A DNA stretch of 64,000 bases from Candidatus Poribacteria bacterium (GTDB taxonomy: Bacteria > Poribacteria > WGA-4E > WGA-3G), in the NCBI GenBank assembly GCA_958295945.1, contig OY282386.1:1116001-1180000 (forward strand), in the 5' to 3' direction. This document shows, in pieces, positions 17,853 through 26,323 of the stretch. Numbering within the stretch: the first letter of the stretch is position 1; every line of letters begins with the position of its first letter. Under the pieces are notes generated by a model. It made no database searches, was not told the origin of the DNA, and saw nothing but the letters and a program-made list of their open reading frames with translations. A program made the translations under genes and the position numbers.

Positions 17853-18803
17853 TTATCTCGTAGACTTTAATATTTGATCTGCAAGCTGCATCGTCTTAAC
17901 TGCTTCATCTAAGTTCGCTGCAGGCAATGAAATTGGCGTGTTGTTTCGAACACAATCCAGAAAATAGCGGTTTTGCTGAACTGTTCCGCCACTCCCAGCA
18001 TCTGTGAGTTTGTGGTGTGTGCCATCGCAATAGACGGTTCCTTGACCTACACCTTCAAGATATGCAGAAATATTTCTACCGTGTATCTCATAACGTTCAA
18101 GTCGTGCATCGGTTGTATAGTTTGCGATGTGTTGTGCAACACATCCGTTCTCAAAGAGTATCAACGCGGCGTGAACATCTTTGTAATCGGAGATTGTCCG
18201 CTTTACAATGCTATGTACTTCCTGGACATCCGACTCAGCAATAGCACGTATGGTGTCAAGTGCATGAATAGGTGTTTCAAGGAACATGTTATCCATCAGT
18301 ATTTCAGGAAATATACCAGATTGCGCTAATCTGGTGATGCTCTTGTGGAATTCGCCTACCACTTGCGTGACGGGTCCCCGCTCCATCACCATTTGCTTAG
18401 CTTGAACTATAATAGGGTGAAAACGGCGGTTCCAACCAACCATCCCTTTCGCATCTGTCTGCTTAGCAGTATCGCGTAAAGTGATGGTCTCTTCTACACT
18501 CATTCCTGGTGGTTTTTCAAGTAAAGTGTCAATACCACGTTCAAAACAGGGTAACGCGGCTTCACCATTGAGATGTGCTGGTGTCGCTACGAATACAGCA
18601 TCCAATTCTTCATTGTCAAGTAAGGTATCAATAGATTCATATCGGTTTGGGACATTAAATGTATCACCTGAACTGTTTCTGGCATTTTCAACGGGATCAC
18701 AGACTGCAACGAGGTTAACGTCTTCAAATCCAGATAGTATTTTCAAGTGTCCTCGCCCACGTCCGCCACATCCGATGACTGCGCCTTGTAGTTTTTTATC
18801 CAT
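17853..18803 (-). CDS. Gfo/Idh/MocA family oxidoreductase
   Basis: The 316-residue protein opens with a classic Rossmann motif (GAVIGCGGRGRGHLKIL) for NAD(P). It has the catalytic LLEKPPGMSVEE motif near residue 95 and a C-terminal substrate domain (RYEIHGRNISAYLEG). It would oxidise or epimerise a sugar-like substrate. Its position between PhyH genes suggests that the oxygenase product or substrate is an alcohol handled by this enzyme. The gene ends 28 bases before the next start and follows the first operon gene by 11 bases. Confidence 0.92.
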   Translation of the reverse strand: MDKKLQGAVIGCGGRGRGHLKILSGFEDVNLVAVCDPVENARNSSGDTFNVPNRYESIDTLLDNEELDAVFVATPAHLNGEAALPCFERGIDTLLEKPPGMSVEETITLRDTAKQTDAKGMVGWNRRFHPIIVQAKQMVMERGPVTQVVGEFHKSITRLAQSGIFPEILMDNMFLETPIHALDTIRAIAESDVQEVHSIVKRTISDYKDVHAALILFENGCVAQHIANYTTDARLERYEIHGRNISAYLEGVGQGTVYCDGTHHKLTDAGSGGTVQQNRYFLDCVRNNTPISLPAANLDEAVKTMQLADQILKSTR

Positions 18804-18813
18804 ATTTTCACCG

Positions 18814-19602
18814 TTAATGTCGTATATGTGGTGCTTCCATTACTTCTCGTTGTTCAGAGGTCATGTCTTCAATGTAATCTGGATACTCAATACGATGTGC
18901 CCCAGCACTGTATGCCTGAAATCCTGGACTAAATTTATAGAGTAGTGCACGTCGTTGGTGTGCAGCTTTCCACGGAAGTGTTCCGTGTGTTAAGGTTTCA
19001 GTGAAGATGACAGCATCACCTGCTTTGGCATTCACTTCAAGCACCAAGTGCTGATGTTTTTCATATCGTTTCATAATACTTGGACATGGTAGGTTGGCTT
19101 TATGGCTACCGGGAATTATCGCAAGTCCACCATCACCAAGACCTTCATCAGCAAGCATGTATTCTACAACGGTTAGACCGGTATAAATACGTCCATATTT
19201 GAAGAAATATGCTTCAGAGAAATTAGGTCGTTCAATTCCACCGCCATGAAGTGTGCCACCTTCTGTCCCTTTTTCCATTGCAATTAGACCCGGTCCGTGG
19301 TCAAGTCTGTATTGTTTCCCTAAGATTTCCAATAAGTGCGGTTTTATGTTCGGATGTATCAGGAGTTCACGAAATGGTTCACACCAAGGTTTTTCCCACG
19401 CCAACATCCCACCCATATCTATGCGGTGTGCTGTTCCAGCAAGTGCTTCCGATCCTCCAGCCAGTGAATTTTCACGTTCTCTAAGATGTTCAATGTGATG
19501 GTCAATAGCCGAATTGCACAGTTCAACCTCATCAGTAGATAGCGCGTTTTCCACTATTAGAAATCCAGTCAAATCAAATAGATACTTTTGTTCTTCGTTC
19601 AT
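18814..19602 (-). CDS. PhyH-like protein with HxG instead of HxD
   Basis: The 262-residue PhyH-fold protein heads the operon. Family motifs are clear (GGLAIIPGSHKANLPCP; distal H206 in ETLTHGTLP; R217/R218 in HQRRALL). However, the proximal iron motif reads T-L-H119-G-G121, with glycine where oxygenases have aspartate. Loss of that carboxylate is the hallmark of Fe/2-oxoglutarate halogenases (HxA/HxG), but it also occurs in inactive homologues. E124, just after, could substitute as a ligand. AGGAG lies upstream of the ATG at 19602. It is co-transcribed with the other PhyH genes. Confidence 0.87.
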   Translation of the reverse strand: MNEEQKYLFDLTGFLIVENALSTDEVELCNSAIDHHIEHLRERENSLAGGSEALAGTAHRIDMGGMLAWEKPWCEPFRELLIHPNIKPHLLEILGKQYRLDHGPGLIAMEKGTEGGTLHGGGIERPNFSEAYFFKYGRIYTGLTVVEYMLADEGLGDGGLAIIPGSHKANLPCPSIMKRYEKHQHLVLEVNAKAGDAVIFTETLTHGTLPWKAAHQRRALLYKFSPGFQAYSAGAHRIEYPDYIEDMTSEQREVMEAPHIRH

Positions 19603-19721
19603 ATTGATTTCTCCTGAACTGACGATGAAAAGTGTGTATGTCTAAGATTTTTGTATATTAGCAACATGTATAAAGTGTGTCAAGAAAAAATGGGTGTTTA
19701 AGGTTTTTGGCACCATAAGTG

Positions 19722-19847
19722 TCAATTTAGCGTCCTTCCAGTGTCGGTAAGTTCGGTTAGGAAACCGAACCTAATCAGGACTATGAGAGTAGTCATTTTT
19801 GTGTAGTTTCTGTTGGCAAATTCATTGTGTTTATCTTGCAATTTCAT
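19722..19847 (-). CDS. Possible small ORF (41 residues) ahead of the PhyH operon
   Basis: An ATG at 19847 is preceded by AAGAAGGAGGCAGACC, one of the best ribosome-binding sites in the window, and the frame runs 41 codons to a TGA. The first ~20 residues are polar (MKLQDKHNEFANRNYTKM) and the remainder comes from the palindromic repeat. It may be a short leader peptide or a gene truncated when the repeat arrived. No family is recognised. Confidence 0.3.
   Translation of the reverse strand: MKLQDKHNEFANRNYTKMTTLIVLIRFGFLTELTDTGRTLN
19751..19770. repeat. Palindromic repeat, 8-bp stem with AGGA loop
   Basis: GTTCGGTT / AACCGAAC around AGGA is the reverse complement of the hairpin at 1489-1510. 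It lies 150 bases upstream of the PhyH operon start. Confidence 0.65.
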
Positions 19848-20243
19848 GGTCTGCCTCCTTCTTAAAAAGTTACGAAACTGTAAGAAATCTCTTACAAGGT
19901 GTAAGACGGAAAATTGTCTGTAAACGCAGTCCCTGTATGGGTTTATAGGACATAATTTGATGACACTAAAATTCGAATTTTGTAAACTGTAAGATTTTTC
20001 TGAGATGCTGAGATTTGTCCGTTATTTTTGTATAGAAATGTGTGATAAATTGTATGAATATCGCCTTTTATATTCATAATAGTTTCCATTCTTTTGTTCC
20101 TATAAATGTCTTAATGTTGTTATGTCTATTAGAACATGCGTTTTAATATTAATAATATAAATATATTAACATATAAATTTACTTATGTCAAGTTATTTTT
20201 TGGCAATGGACATATTTTTCATTGTTCAACACACATTTTTTAG

Positions 20244-20298
20244 GTCTGTAGGGGCGATATGGTTATAAGGGCTGGTTAGTACAGACATATCGCCCTAC
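20244..20298. repeat. Compound inverted repeat
   Basis: The left side reads GTCTGTA then GGGGCGATATG; the right side reads TACAGAC then ATATCGCCCTAC. GTAGGGGCGATATG (20248-20261) pairs with 20286-20298 with one bulge. GTCTGTA pairs with TACAGAC, but the two pairings cross rather than nest. It is about 120 bases upstream of the trpD promoter. Confidence 0.5.
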
Positions 20299-20422
20299 GT
20301 GACTATAGAACGTATTGCAAAGTAATATTGCATAAGACGCGCCAAAGTAGGAACAGTAAGACATCCGACAATATCAGCAGATTCTTTGCCACAAACTTTA
20401 CACACCCGTTCAACTTCAGTTC

Positions 20423-20451
20423 TTGAAAAACGGATAATTATTCTGTATAAT
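20423..20451 (+). promoter_or_regulatory. Sigma-70-type promoter for trpD-trpC
   Basis: TTGAAA (20423-20428) and a perfect TATAAT (20446-20451) are separated by exactly 17 bases. The transcript would start about 35 bases before the trpD ATG. A strong AGGAGG ribosome-binding site lies at 20479-20484. No attenuator-like leader peptide is visible in the short leader. Confidence 0.7.
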
Positions 20452-20492
20452 AATAGGAACAATATTGGTGATAAAAATAGGAGGAATATTAT

Positions 20493-21503
20493 ATGATACA
20501 AGATGCAATTCAGAAGGTTATTGATGGGAATTCCTTAACAGAAGTAGAAATGATTGAAACTATGAACGAGATTATGGAAGGGAAAACGACTGATGCACAA
20601 ATTGCTTGCTTCTTGACTGCATTGCGGATAAAAGGAGAAACGATTGAAGAAATCACTGGTGCTGCACGTGTGATGCGTGAAAAGGCAACTAAAGTTCCTA
20701 CTAAACAACCCTTATTAGTGGATACGTGCAGCACAGGGGGAACAGGCTTACATTCATTCAACATTTCAACCACATCTGCGTTTGTCGTAGCGGGAGCAGG
20801 AGTCCCCGTTGCAAAGCACGGAAATAGAGGTGTGACTCGACAAAGTGGTAGTGCTAATGTGTTGATGGCATTAGGTGTGAATATAGAGATTTCTCCAGAA
20901 CAGGTTGGTCAGTGTATTGATGAGGTTGGAATCGGATTTCTGTTTGCACCAATGCTACATGGCGCGATGAAACATGCGATAGGTCCGCGTCGTGAAATCG
21001 GTATCCGTACAATATTCAATGCACTTGGACCTCTGACTAATCCTGCGGGTGCACAAGCACAAGTGTTAGGAGTGTATGCTCGAGAACTTACACCGATGCA
21101 TGCGAATGTGCTGAACAATCTTGGAACACAACAGGCATTCGTGGTGCATGGCAATGACAGCTTAGATGAAATCACAACAACAACAACTACGCGCATCTCC
21201 GAGCTTGTCAATGGTGATGTGAATACATTCACCTTTGATCCGACCAAACTTGGTATTGCAAAAGCATCACCAGAATCGTTACTTGGGGGTACCCCTGAAG
21301 AAAATGCTGTGATCACGACGAATATACTCAAAGGTGAAAAGGAACCAAAGCGCGATATTGTTTTGCTGAATGCAGCCGCTGCGATTGTTGTTGGCGGAAA
21401 AGCAGACAGCATTGAAAACGGTCTTGAACTTGCTGCCACATCTATTGACTCTGGGAGTGCTCTTGAGAAATTGGAAGGATTGAAAACTGTCTCAAATCAG
21501 TAA
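20493..21503 (+). CDS. trpD: Anthranilate phosphoribosyltransferase
   Basis: TrpD transfers phosphoribose from PRPP to anthranilate in tryptophan synthesis. The 336-residue length is standard. The PRPP-binding loop reads DTCSTGGTGLHSFNIST (usual form GTGGDG). The anthranilate/PRPP motif KHGNRGVT follows, and LGPLTNPA is near residue 180. AGGAGG precedes the ATG. It is followed 10 bases later by trpC, and no other trp genes are nearby, so the pathway genes are split in this genome. Confidence 0.96.
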   Translation: MIQDAIQKVIDGNSLTEVEMIETMNEIMEGKTTDAQIACFLTALRIKGETIEEITGAARVMREKATKVPTKQPLLVDTCSTGGTGLHSFNISTTSAFVVAGAGVPVAKHGNRGVTRQSGSANVLMALGVNIEISPEQVGQCIDEVGIGFLFAPMLHGAMKHAIGPRREIGIRTIFNALGPLTNPAGAQAQVLGVYARELTPMHANVLNNLGTQQAFVVHGNDSLDEITTTTTTRISELVNGDVNTFTFDPTKLGIAKASPESLLGGTPEENAVITTNILKGEKEPKRDIVLLNAAAAIVVGGKADSIENGLELAATSIDSGSALEKLEGLKTVSNQ

Positions 21504-21513
21504 TAAGGATGTT

Positions 21514-22287
21514 ATGATCTTAGACTCTATCATTGAACACAAAAAAAAAGAACTTCAAACAGATCAGGAACGGGTGCCGCTGGCTACTCTAAAGTCAATA
21601 TTAGTAGACCTACCCCAAACAAAGGATTTTAAGCAAGCGATTTCTCTACCTGATACCATTAATCTCATAGCAGAAGTAAAGAAAAAATCTCCAAGTAAGG
21701 GCATTATTAGAGAAGATTTTGATCCTGTCTGTATTGCAAAAACTTATGCTGAGAAAGGTGCAGCAGCGATTTCTGTGTTGACAGATATTAGGTTTTTTGA
21801 TGGGAGTCTTAATTGTCTAAGAGCAATCCGTGAAGAGGTTGATGTGCCGTTGTTACGGAAAGATTTCACGATTGATCCGTATCATATCTATCAAGCGAGG
21901 ACTGCAGGTGCAGATGCCGTGCTTCTTATAGTCGCTGCTTTGAGCAGTGATCAACTGCATGAGTTTGCTGACATTGCATCCTCTCTATCAATGGCTTCTC
22001 TGGTAGAGGTACACACCGAAGCAGAATTGGAGATAGCATTAGATGTTGGTGCAGAGATCATCGGGATAAACAATCGCGATTTACGAACCTTCAATACTGA
22101 TTTAGCCACAACTTTCAAACTACGTGAATCTATCCCAGCCAATAAGGTTGTTGTAAGTGAGAGTGGAATCTATACGAGAGAAGATGTGGAATCTTTACGC
22201 GAGGTAGGTGTTAACGCTATTTTGGTAGGTGAATCATTGATGCGTAGTCCGGATATTGGCGAACAGGTTCGGAAATTAATTGGATGA
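21514..22287 (+). CDS. trpC: Indole-3-glycerol phosphate synthase
   Basis: TrpC closes the indole ring from CdRP in tryptophan synthesis. The 257-residue barrel shows IAEVKKKSPSKG (catalytic Lys), LRKDFTIDPYHIYQA (general-acid Lys), a VEVHTEAELE strand, GINNRDLRTF, and the phosphate loop VSESGI followed by ILVGESLMRS. It is monofunctional with no TrpF fusion. It sits directly after trpD on the same transcript and converges on the DUF523 gene, with the stop codons adjacent. Confidence 0.96.
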   Translation: MILDSIIEHKKKELQTDQERVPLATLKSILVDLPQTKDFKQAISLPDTINLIAEVKKKSPSKGIIREDFDPVCIAKTYAEKGAAAISVLTDIRFFDGSLNCLRAIREEVDVPLLRKDFTIDPYHIYQARTAGADAVLLIVAALSSDQLHEFADIASSLSMASLVEVHTEAELEIALDVGAEIIGINNRDLRTFNTDLATTFKLRESIPANKVVVSESGIYTREDVESLREVGVNAILVGESLMRSPDIGEQVRKLIG

Positions 22288-22728
22288 CTACGATATTGAA
22301 ATCACCTCAATTCCGTGTCGTTTGAGGAGTGCTGTTGTAACACCATCTCCTGATATAAGTGTCCTTGAAAATGAGCCATCATAGATTTCCCCACAACCAC
22401 ATGATGGACTTTTGGACTTTAGGATAACTGAAGTTGCGCTTTGCGATTGTGCAAGTTCCAGCGCAAATTGTGCCCCCTTTAGGAATTCTTCAGTTTTGTC
22501 AACACCATCAGCGGTTAGCACTCTTGCCTTTCCATCCAAAACATCGTTTCCATCACCACCGACAATTTCTACAGCGGGACGAGGAGTCGGCAATCCGCCT
22601 GCTTCTTCAGGGCAGACAGGTATCAGTTCATCGCTTTGATGGAGACTGATAGCGTTTTCATCACGACTGTTGCCACCATCATATCTGCAGTTGACACCGA
22701 GTAGACAGGCACTAATTAGGATTTTCAT
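22288..22728 (-). CDS. DUF523 family protein
   Basis: This 146-residue protein matches DUF523 (YbbK-like). It has N-terminal ISACLLGVNCRYDGG, IPVCPEEAGGLPTPRP in the middle and LKSKSPSCGCGEIYDG, with four conserved cysteines that could hold a metal or cluster. The family has no established function that I can name. Its ATG overlaps the stop of the biotin ligase gene (ATGA), so it is translationally coupled to it. Confidence 0.9.
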   Translation of the reverse strand: MKILISACLLGVNCRYDGGNSRDENAISLHQSDELIPVCPEEAGGLPTPRPAVEIVGGDGNDVLDGKARVLTADGVDKTEEFLKGAQFALELAQSQSATSVILKSKSPSCGCGEIYDGSFSRTLISGDGVTTALLKRHGIEVISIS

Positions 22729-23384
22729 GTCTTTTCTTCCCAGTCAGATACTTTCTGTTCTATGCCAGATAAGTCTCCTGTTTTCAGGATAAGATAGTTT
22801 TGTTCAAGTTCTTGCAAAACGGATTGTAGCAATTCAATTCGACAAATCTCTCTGTTTCCCGTATCGGAACCAGCAAGTTGTAGGGAGGTTGCAGTGCTTC
22901 TAAGTTCAGGAGGAAATTCCTCTACGGTGATATTTACATTGATACCGAAACCTAATACAAAGAAGGGATGACGGTGTTTGTCGTATTCAATTTCTGTGAG
23001 GACACCAGCAACCTTCTTTTTTTCTATCCTCACATCATTTGGATGCTTAATCCGCGCATCAAGTCCTGTGATTGAATGAATACCTTGAGCGATAGAGAGA
23101 GCACCGATAAGGTTCGGCAAATGGACTTGATCCTGTTTCAGTCGGTGTCTGAATATCACAGATGCAAGAATACATTTACCATGCGGGGCACTCCATTTTC
23201 TACCATATCTACCACGGCCTGCTGTCTGATGCTCCGAAATGATGAGAGACCCTTCTATTGCCCCATCTGTTTTTCCGCGTGTGATTGCCAAATCGTTTGT
23301 TGATGAGACTTGTGGGTGATATTCTATGTGGCTTTTGCCAATAATATCAGTAGTTAATGTCTGTTGAAAGGATTCAATATCCAT
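22725..23384 (-). CDS. Biotin--[acetyl-CoA-carboxylase] ligase, short form
   Basis: The catalytic domain of biotin protein ligase is complete: STNDLA, the biotinyl-AMP loop GRGRYGRKW, KHPNDV with the catalytic lysine region, KVAGVLTE, and GINVNI. There is no N-terminal DNA-binding domain, so this is the class I enzyme that biotinylates carboxyl carriers without repression. The protein stops at VSDWEEKT and lacks the ~50-residue SH3-like C-terminal domain usual in the family; the stop overlaps the next start. I chose the start at MDIESF (23384); an upstream start adds eight residues. Confidence 0.88.
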   Translation of the reverse strand: MDIESFQQTLTTDIIGKSHIEYHPQVSSTNDLAITRGKTDGAIEGSLIISEHQTAGRGRYGRKWSAPHGKCILASVIFRHRLKQDQVHLPNLIGALSIAQGIHSITGLDARIKHPNDVRIEKKKVAGVLTEIEYDKHRHPFFVLGFGINVNITVEEFPPELRSTATSLQLAGSDTGNREICRIELLQSVLQELEQNYLILKTGDLSGIEQKVSDWEEKT

Positions 23385-23410
23385 CACTGCATTATCCACA
23401 CGCAACAATC

Positions 23411-23425
23411 GGGGTTTGAAACCCC
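23411..23425. repeat. Short palindrome
   Basis: GGGGTTT G AAACCCC forms a 6-7 bp stem in the short gap between the biotin ligase and TPR genes. It belongs with the other small intergenic hairpins. Confidence 0.45.
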
Positions 23426-23440
23426 TTCAACAATCTGCTG

Positions 23441-26320
23441 TTACTTACCACCGAGTTTGCTGAGATTGTCGTTTGCTTGTACTCGCCACTGTTCAGGTGG
23501 ATTTAATTCAAGGAATCGCTTCCATTGGGTTTTAGCAAGTTCAATGCGGTCAGTATATTCATACATCAGGGCGAGATTGAAGTTTGCAGTCAAATTTCGT
23601 TTATCAATCTGTAGGACACGTTCAAACTGTTCAGATGCAGCACCGAGTTTATCCATACTATATAATACGTTGGCATAGGCAATAATTGTATCCACATGCT
23701 TATCATCTAAGTTAAGAGCAATTTCTAACGTCGCCTTTGCCTTGTTATATTCCTGCTCTGAATTGTAGTATAGATCACCAAGGCGTTGATATGCAGTGAC
23801 TGCTTTGTCATCAATTTCAATCTCTTTTTCATATAACTTGATAGCCTCTTTCCATTTCTGTTCGCGTTCAGCAAGTTTACCGAGTTGTGTGTGAACACCC
23901 TTATATTTTGGATCGAGTTGAAGGACTTTTTTGAATGCATCATTTGCTTGATCAAACTTTTCTATCCATACTTTGAGGACACCCATGTGGTAGTATGCTT
24001 CAGTTCTTTTCGGATCTAATGTCACAACTTGCATAAAATCATTGATGATCTGTTCGCTAAGATACAATTTGTCTTTTATGCGTTTATATCTGTTTGTTAT
24101 CATAGCGCGATAGAAATATGAGTCAACATGCCCCGAATTTAGTTTGATAGTGTTTGAATATTCTGTTACAGCCATATCCCCATACAGATGGTAGCCTTCA
24201 AGTGTCGCTGCGTGAGTATCCAATAGCCGTGCGAATTGATAATGCCACTCCCATTGTTCTGGATCGTGTTCGTTTGCTAATCCGTAGTGATGAATGGCTT
24301 GATTGATATTCTCTTCATAACTTTCTTCTTGACCTTCTTCAACCTTTTTACTACGTTTGTCAAAGATAGCAGCAAGTGTGTGGTGGATTTTTGGATGGTT
24401 GGGTTCAAGTATCAACGCGGGTTGATAAACACGAATCATGCTATCTTCGTCTTTGCGGGTTTCATAGATACCACCAAGTTTGAAGAACGGTTCTGCGTTT
24501 TCTGGGTCTAATTCAATGGTTTTTTCATAATAGACGATTGCGTTGTCAATATCACCCTTGTCTTCATACAATTTACCTGCTTGATATTGTGCATCAACAT
24601 TCTCTGGTTGCAGACGGATTGTCTCCAAATATGAAGCTAATGCCGCATCGTGTTGTTCAAGAGCGAGATAAGATTGAGCGGAAAGATAATGTGCTTGTGC
24701 ATCTGCTGGATCAATTGCGATGATTTTCTTCAAGGCATCTAATGCGTTCTGATGGGATGCAGTCTGAATGTAAATATGTGCAATCTTGTATAGGACATCT
24801 GCGCGATTTGAATCTAACTGTAAAGTCTTTTCATAATAGATGAGTGCGTTTGCAGTATCTTCACTTGCTTCGTAGGATTGACCCAATAGATACGTTGCTT
24901 CAATGTCCTCTGGGAATAGGATGATATGTATGTTGAGTGGTTCAATGGCTGCCCTAAAGTCTTCTGCCTGAAACGCAGTCTTTCCCTGTTCAATAAACTT
25001 GTTTGCATAAGCAGGATTGAGTTCAAGGGCGCGCCGATAATGTGTTGCTGCTATATCCAAATCGCCTTTCTTACGATACAAATCACCCAGATGAATATGT
25101 GAATCATGGAAATGTCCATGTGGTAGTTCCATATCAAGAAAAGTGGGATCTTCCTCAACAATTTCAAGCGTCTTTTTGTAGAGTTCTATTGCTTTATCGG
25201 CGTTACCAGTATCTGCTTCCAACTTCGCCATATAGAAGTGTGAACGAGGGTCATCTGGTAATACTGCTACTGCTTTATCCATCAATTCACGTGCCTGATT
25301 TGCCCCTAAAATACCGATAAAGTACGGTTCAATAGGTTCGTAGAACTTACTCTTGAGTGCAGAATCGCTATCAATCGCTTGACGATAATGTGTGACAGCA
25401 GTATCTGTATCACCTTGTGCATACAACACTTCGGCAACAGCATAATGCGCTTTAGCATGCGTGGGTTCTATTTCAATTGTTCGACGATACAACTGTATAG
25501 CACCATCTGTGTTTCCACCTTCTGCAAAAATGATTGCGAGATCAAATACATCTTCGGCAGTATAAGGTTGATTTTCAGCAGATTTCTGGTATTCTCTTAA
25601 TGCTTCCTCAAAAAAACCTTCCTTCGCAAGCACTTGTCCGAGTTTGATGTAAGCGGGTGCGAATTTTCTGTTGTTCTGTATTGCACGCTCAAATGTTGCG
25701 CGTGCCTGATTCAGATTACCTTGATCAAAATATACCAAGCCTATGCCATAGACAGGATATTCCCATTTTGGATTGAGTGCCTGTGCGACTTCAAAGGATT
25801 GGAACGCTTCCGTATGATTCCCTTGTTTGAGGTGTATCTCACCGATATAGTAGTGCGCGGGATAGTAATTTGGATTTAATGTAAGACTAGTTTTGAATTT
25901 GGTGAGTGCATCATCATATTTTCCCTGTTTCTGGTAGATTGCACCAAGACTATAATGTCCCCAAAACATTGATGGGGCAAGCTGAAGGGCTGCTTCATAG
26001 TTCGCAATTGCTTTGGTCTCTGCATCAGGATTCTCTTTGATATCTGTGAGTGCATAAGCGTATCCTAAACCGTAAATAAACGGAGCATTTTCTGAGTAAT
26101 TTACTTTCTGTGCTTCATATAAATTGGTTACATCATTGAGGTGTCCATTCTTTCGCCATTTTACAATGTATTCACGATGTTTTACTGTTGCATCTTTTCT
26201 TGCTTTCAGGACTTTCGCGAAGTCTTTTTGCATATCAATTTCCCATTTTTCTTGTGCATGGATGGATAGAGTAAATATGAAAAATGAGAGTGTAAGTATG
26301 AGGACTGTTATTTTTTTCAT
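23441..26320 (-). CDS. Exported long TPR-repeat protein
   Basis: The 959-residue protein has a signal peptide (ITVLILTLSFFIFTLSIHAQ). It then consists almost wholly of tetratricopeptide repeats, roughly twenty, with typical A-x-Y-x-G/L and P-x-N/H-A positions (YYEKTIELDPENAEPFFKLG is one). TPR arrays are protein-binding scaffolds; here the protein would act in the periplasm or on the outer membrane. One break, rich in K and E near residue 650 (KRSKKVEEGQEESYEENI), separates two blocks of repeats. It lies 3 bases downstream of the ribokinase gene. Confidence 0.9.
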   Translation of the reverse strand: MKKITVLILTLSFFIFTLSIHAQEKWEIDMQKDFAKVLKARKDATVKHREYIVKWRKNGHLNDVTNLYEAQKVNYSENAPFIYGLGYAYALTDIKENPDAETKAIANYEAALQLAPSMFWGHYSLGAIYQKQGKYDDALTKFKTSLTLNPNYYPAHYYIGEIHLKQGNHTEAFQSFEVAQALNPKWEYPVYGIGLVYFDQGNLNQARATFERAIQNNRKFAPAYIKLGQVLAKEGFFEEALREYQKSAENQPYTAEDVFDLAIIFAEGGNTDGAIQLYRRTIEIEPTHAKAHYAVAEVLYAQGDTDTAVTHYRQAIDSDSALKSKFYEPIEPYFIGILGANQARELMDKAVAVLPDDPRSHFYMAKLEADTGNADKAIELYKKTLEIVEEDPTFLDMELPHGHFHDSHIHLGDLYRKKGDLDIAATHYRRALELNPAYANKFIEQGKTAFQAEDFRAAIEPLNIHIILFPEDIEATYLLGQSYEASEDTANALIYYEKTLQLDSNRADVLYKIAHIYIQTASHQNALDALKKIIAIDPADAQAHYLSAQSYLALEQHDAALASYLETIRLQPENVDAQYQAGKLYEDKGDIDNAIVYYEKTIELDPENAEPFFKLGGIYETRKDEDSMIRVYQPALILEPNHPKIHHTLAAIFDKRSKKVEEGQEESYEENINQAIHHYGLANEHDPEQWEWHYQFARLLDTHAATLEGYHLYGDMAVTEYSNTIKLNSGHVDSYFYRAMITNRYKRIKDKLYLSEQIINDFMQVVTLDPKRTEAYYHMGVLKVWIEKFDQANDAFKKVLQLDPKYKGVHTQLGKLAEREQKWKEAIKLYEKEIEIDDKAVTAYQRLGDLYYNSEQEYNKAKATLEIALNLDDKHVDTIIAYANVLYSMDKLGAASEQFERVLQIDKRNLTANFNLALMYEYTDRIELAKTQWKRFLELNPPEQWRVQANDNLSKLGGK

Positions 26321-26323
26321 TTC

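Larger units (their letters stand above)
19603..20422. other. Long AT-rich intergenic region between divergent operons
   Basis: About 820 bases separate the PhyH operon from trpD. It holds a palindrome at 19751-19770, a possible small ORF at 19722-19847, a very AT-rich stretch at 20140-20240 that could contain operon promoters, and the large hairpin at 20244-20298. A 68-codon minus-strand frame at 20295-20501 has a C-x-x-C pair, but it overlaps the trp promoter and I do not accept it. Confidence 0.45.

Noticed and set aside
20295-20501. 68-codon minus-strand ORF with a hydrophobic start and C-x-x-C pair
   Set aside because: It overlaps the trpD-trpC promoter, ribosome-binding site and start codon, and has no ribosome-binding site of its own. 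Its hydrophobic N-terminus is just the AT-rich promoter read backwards.
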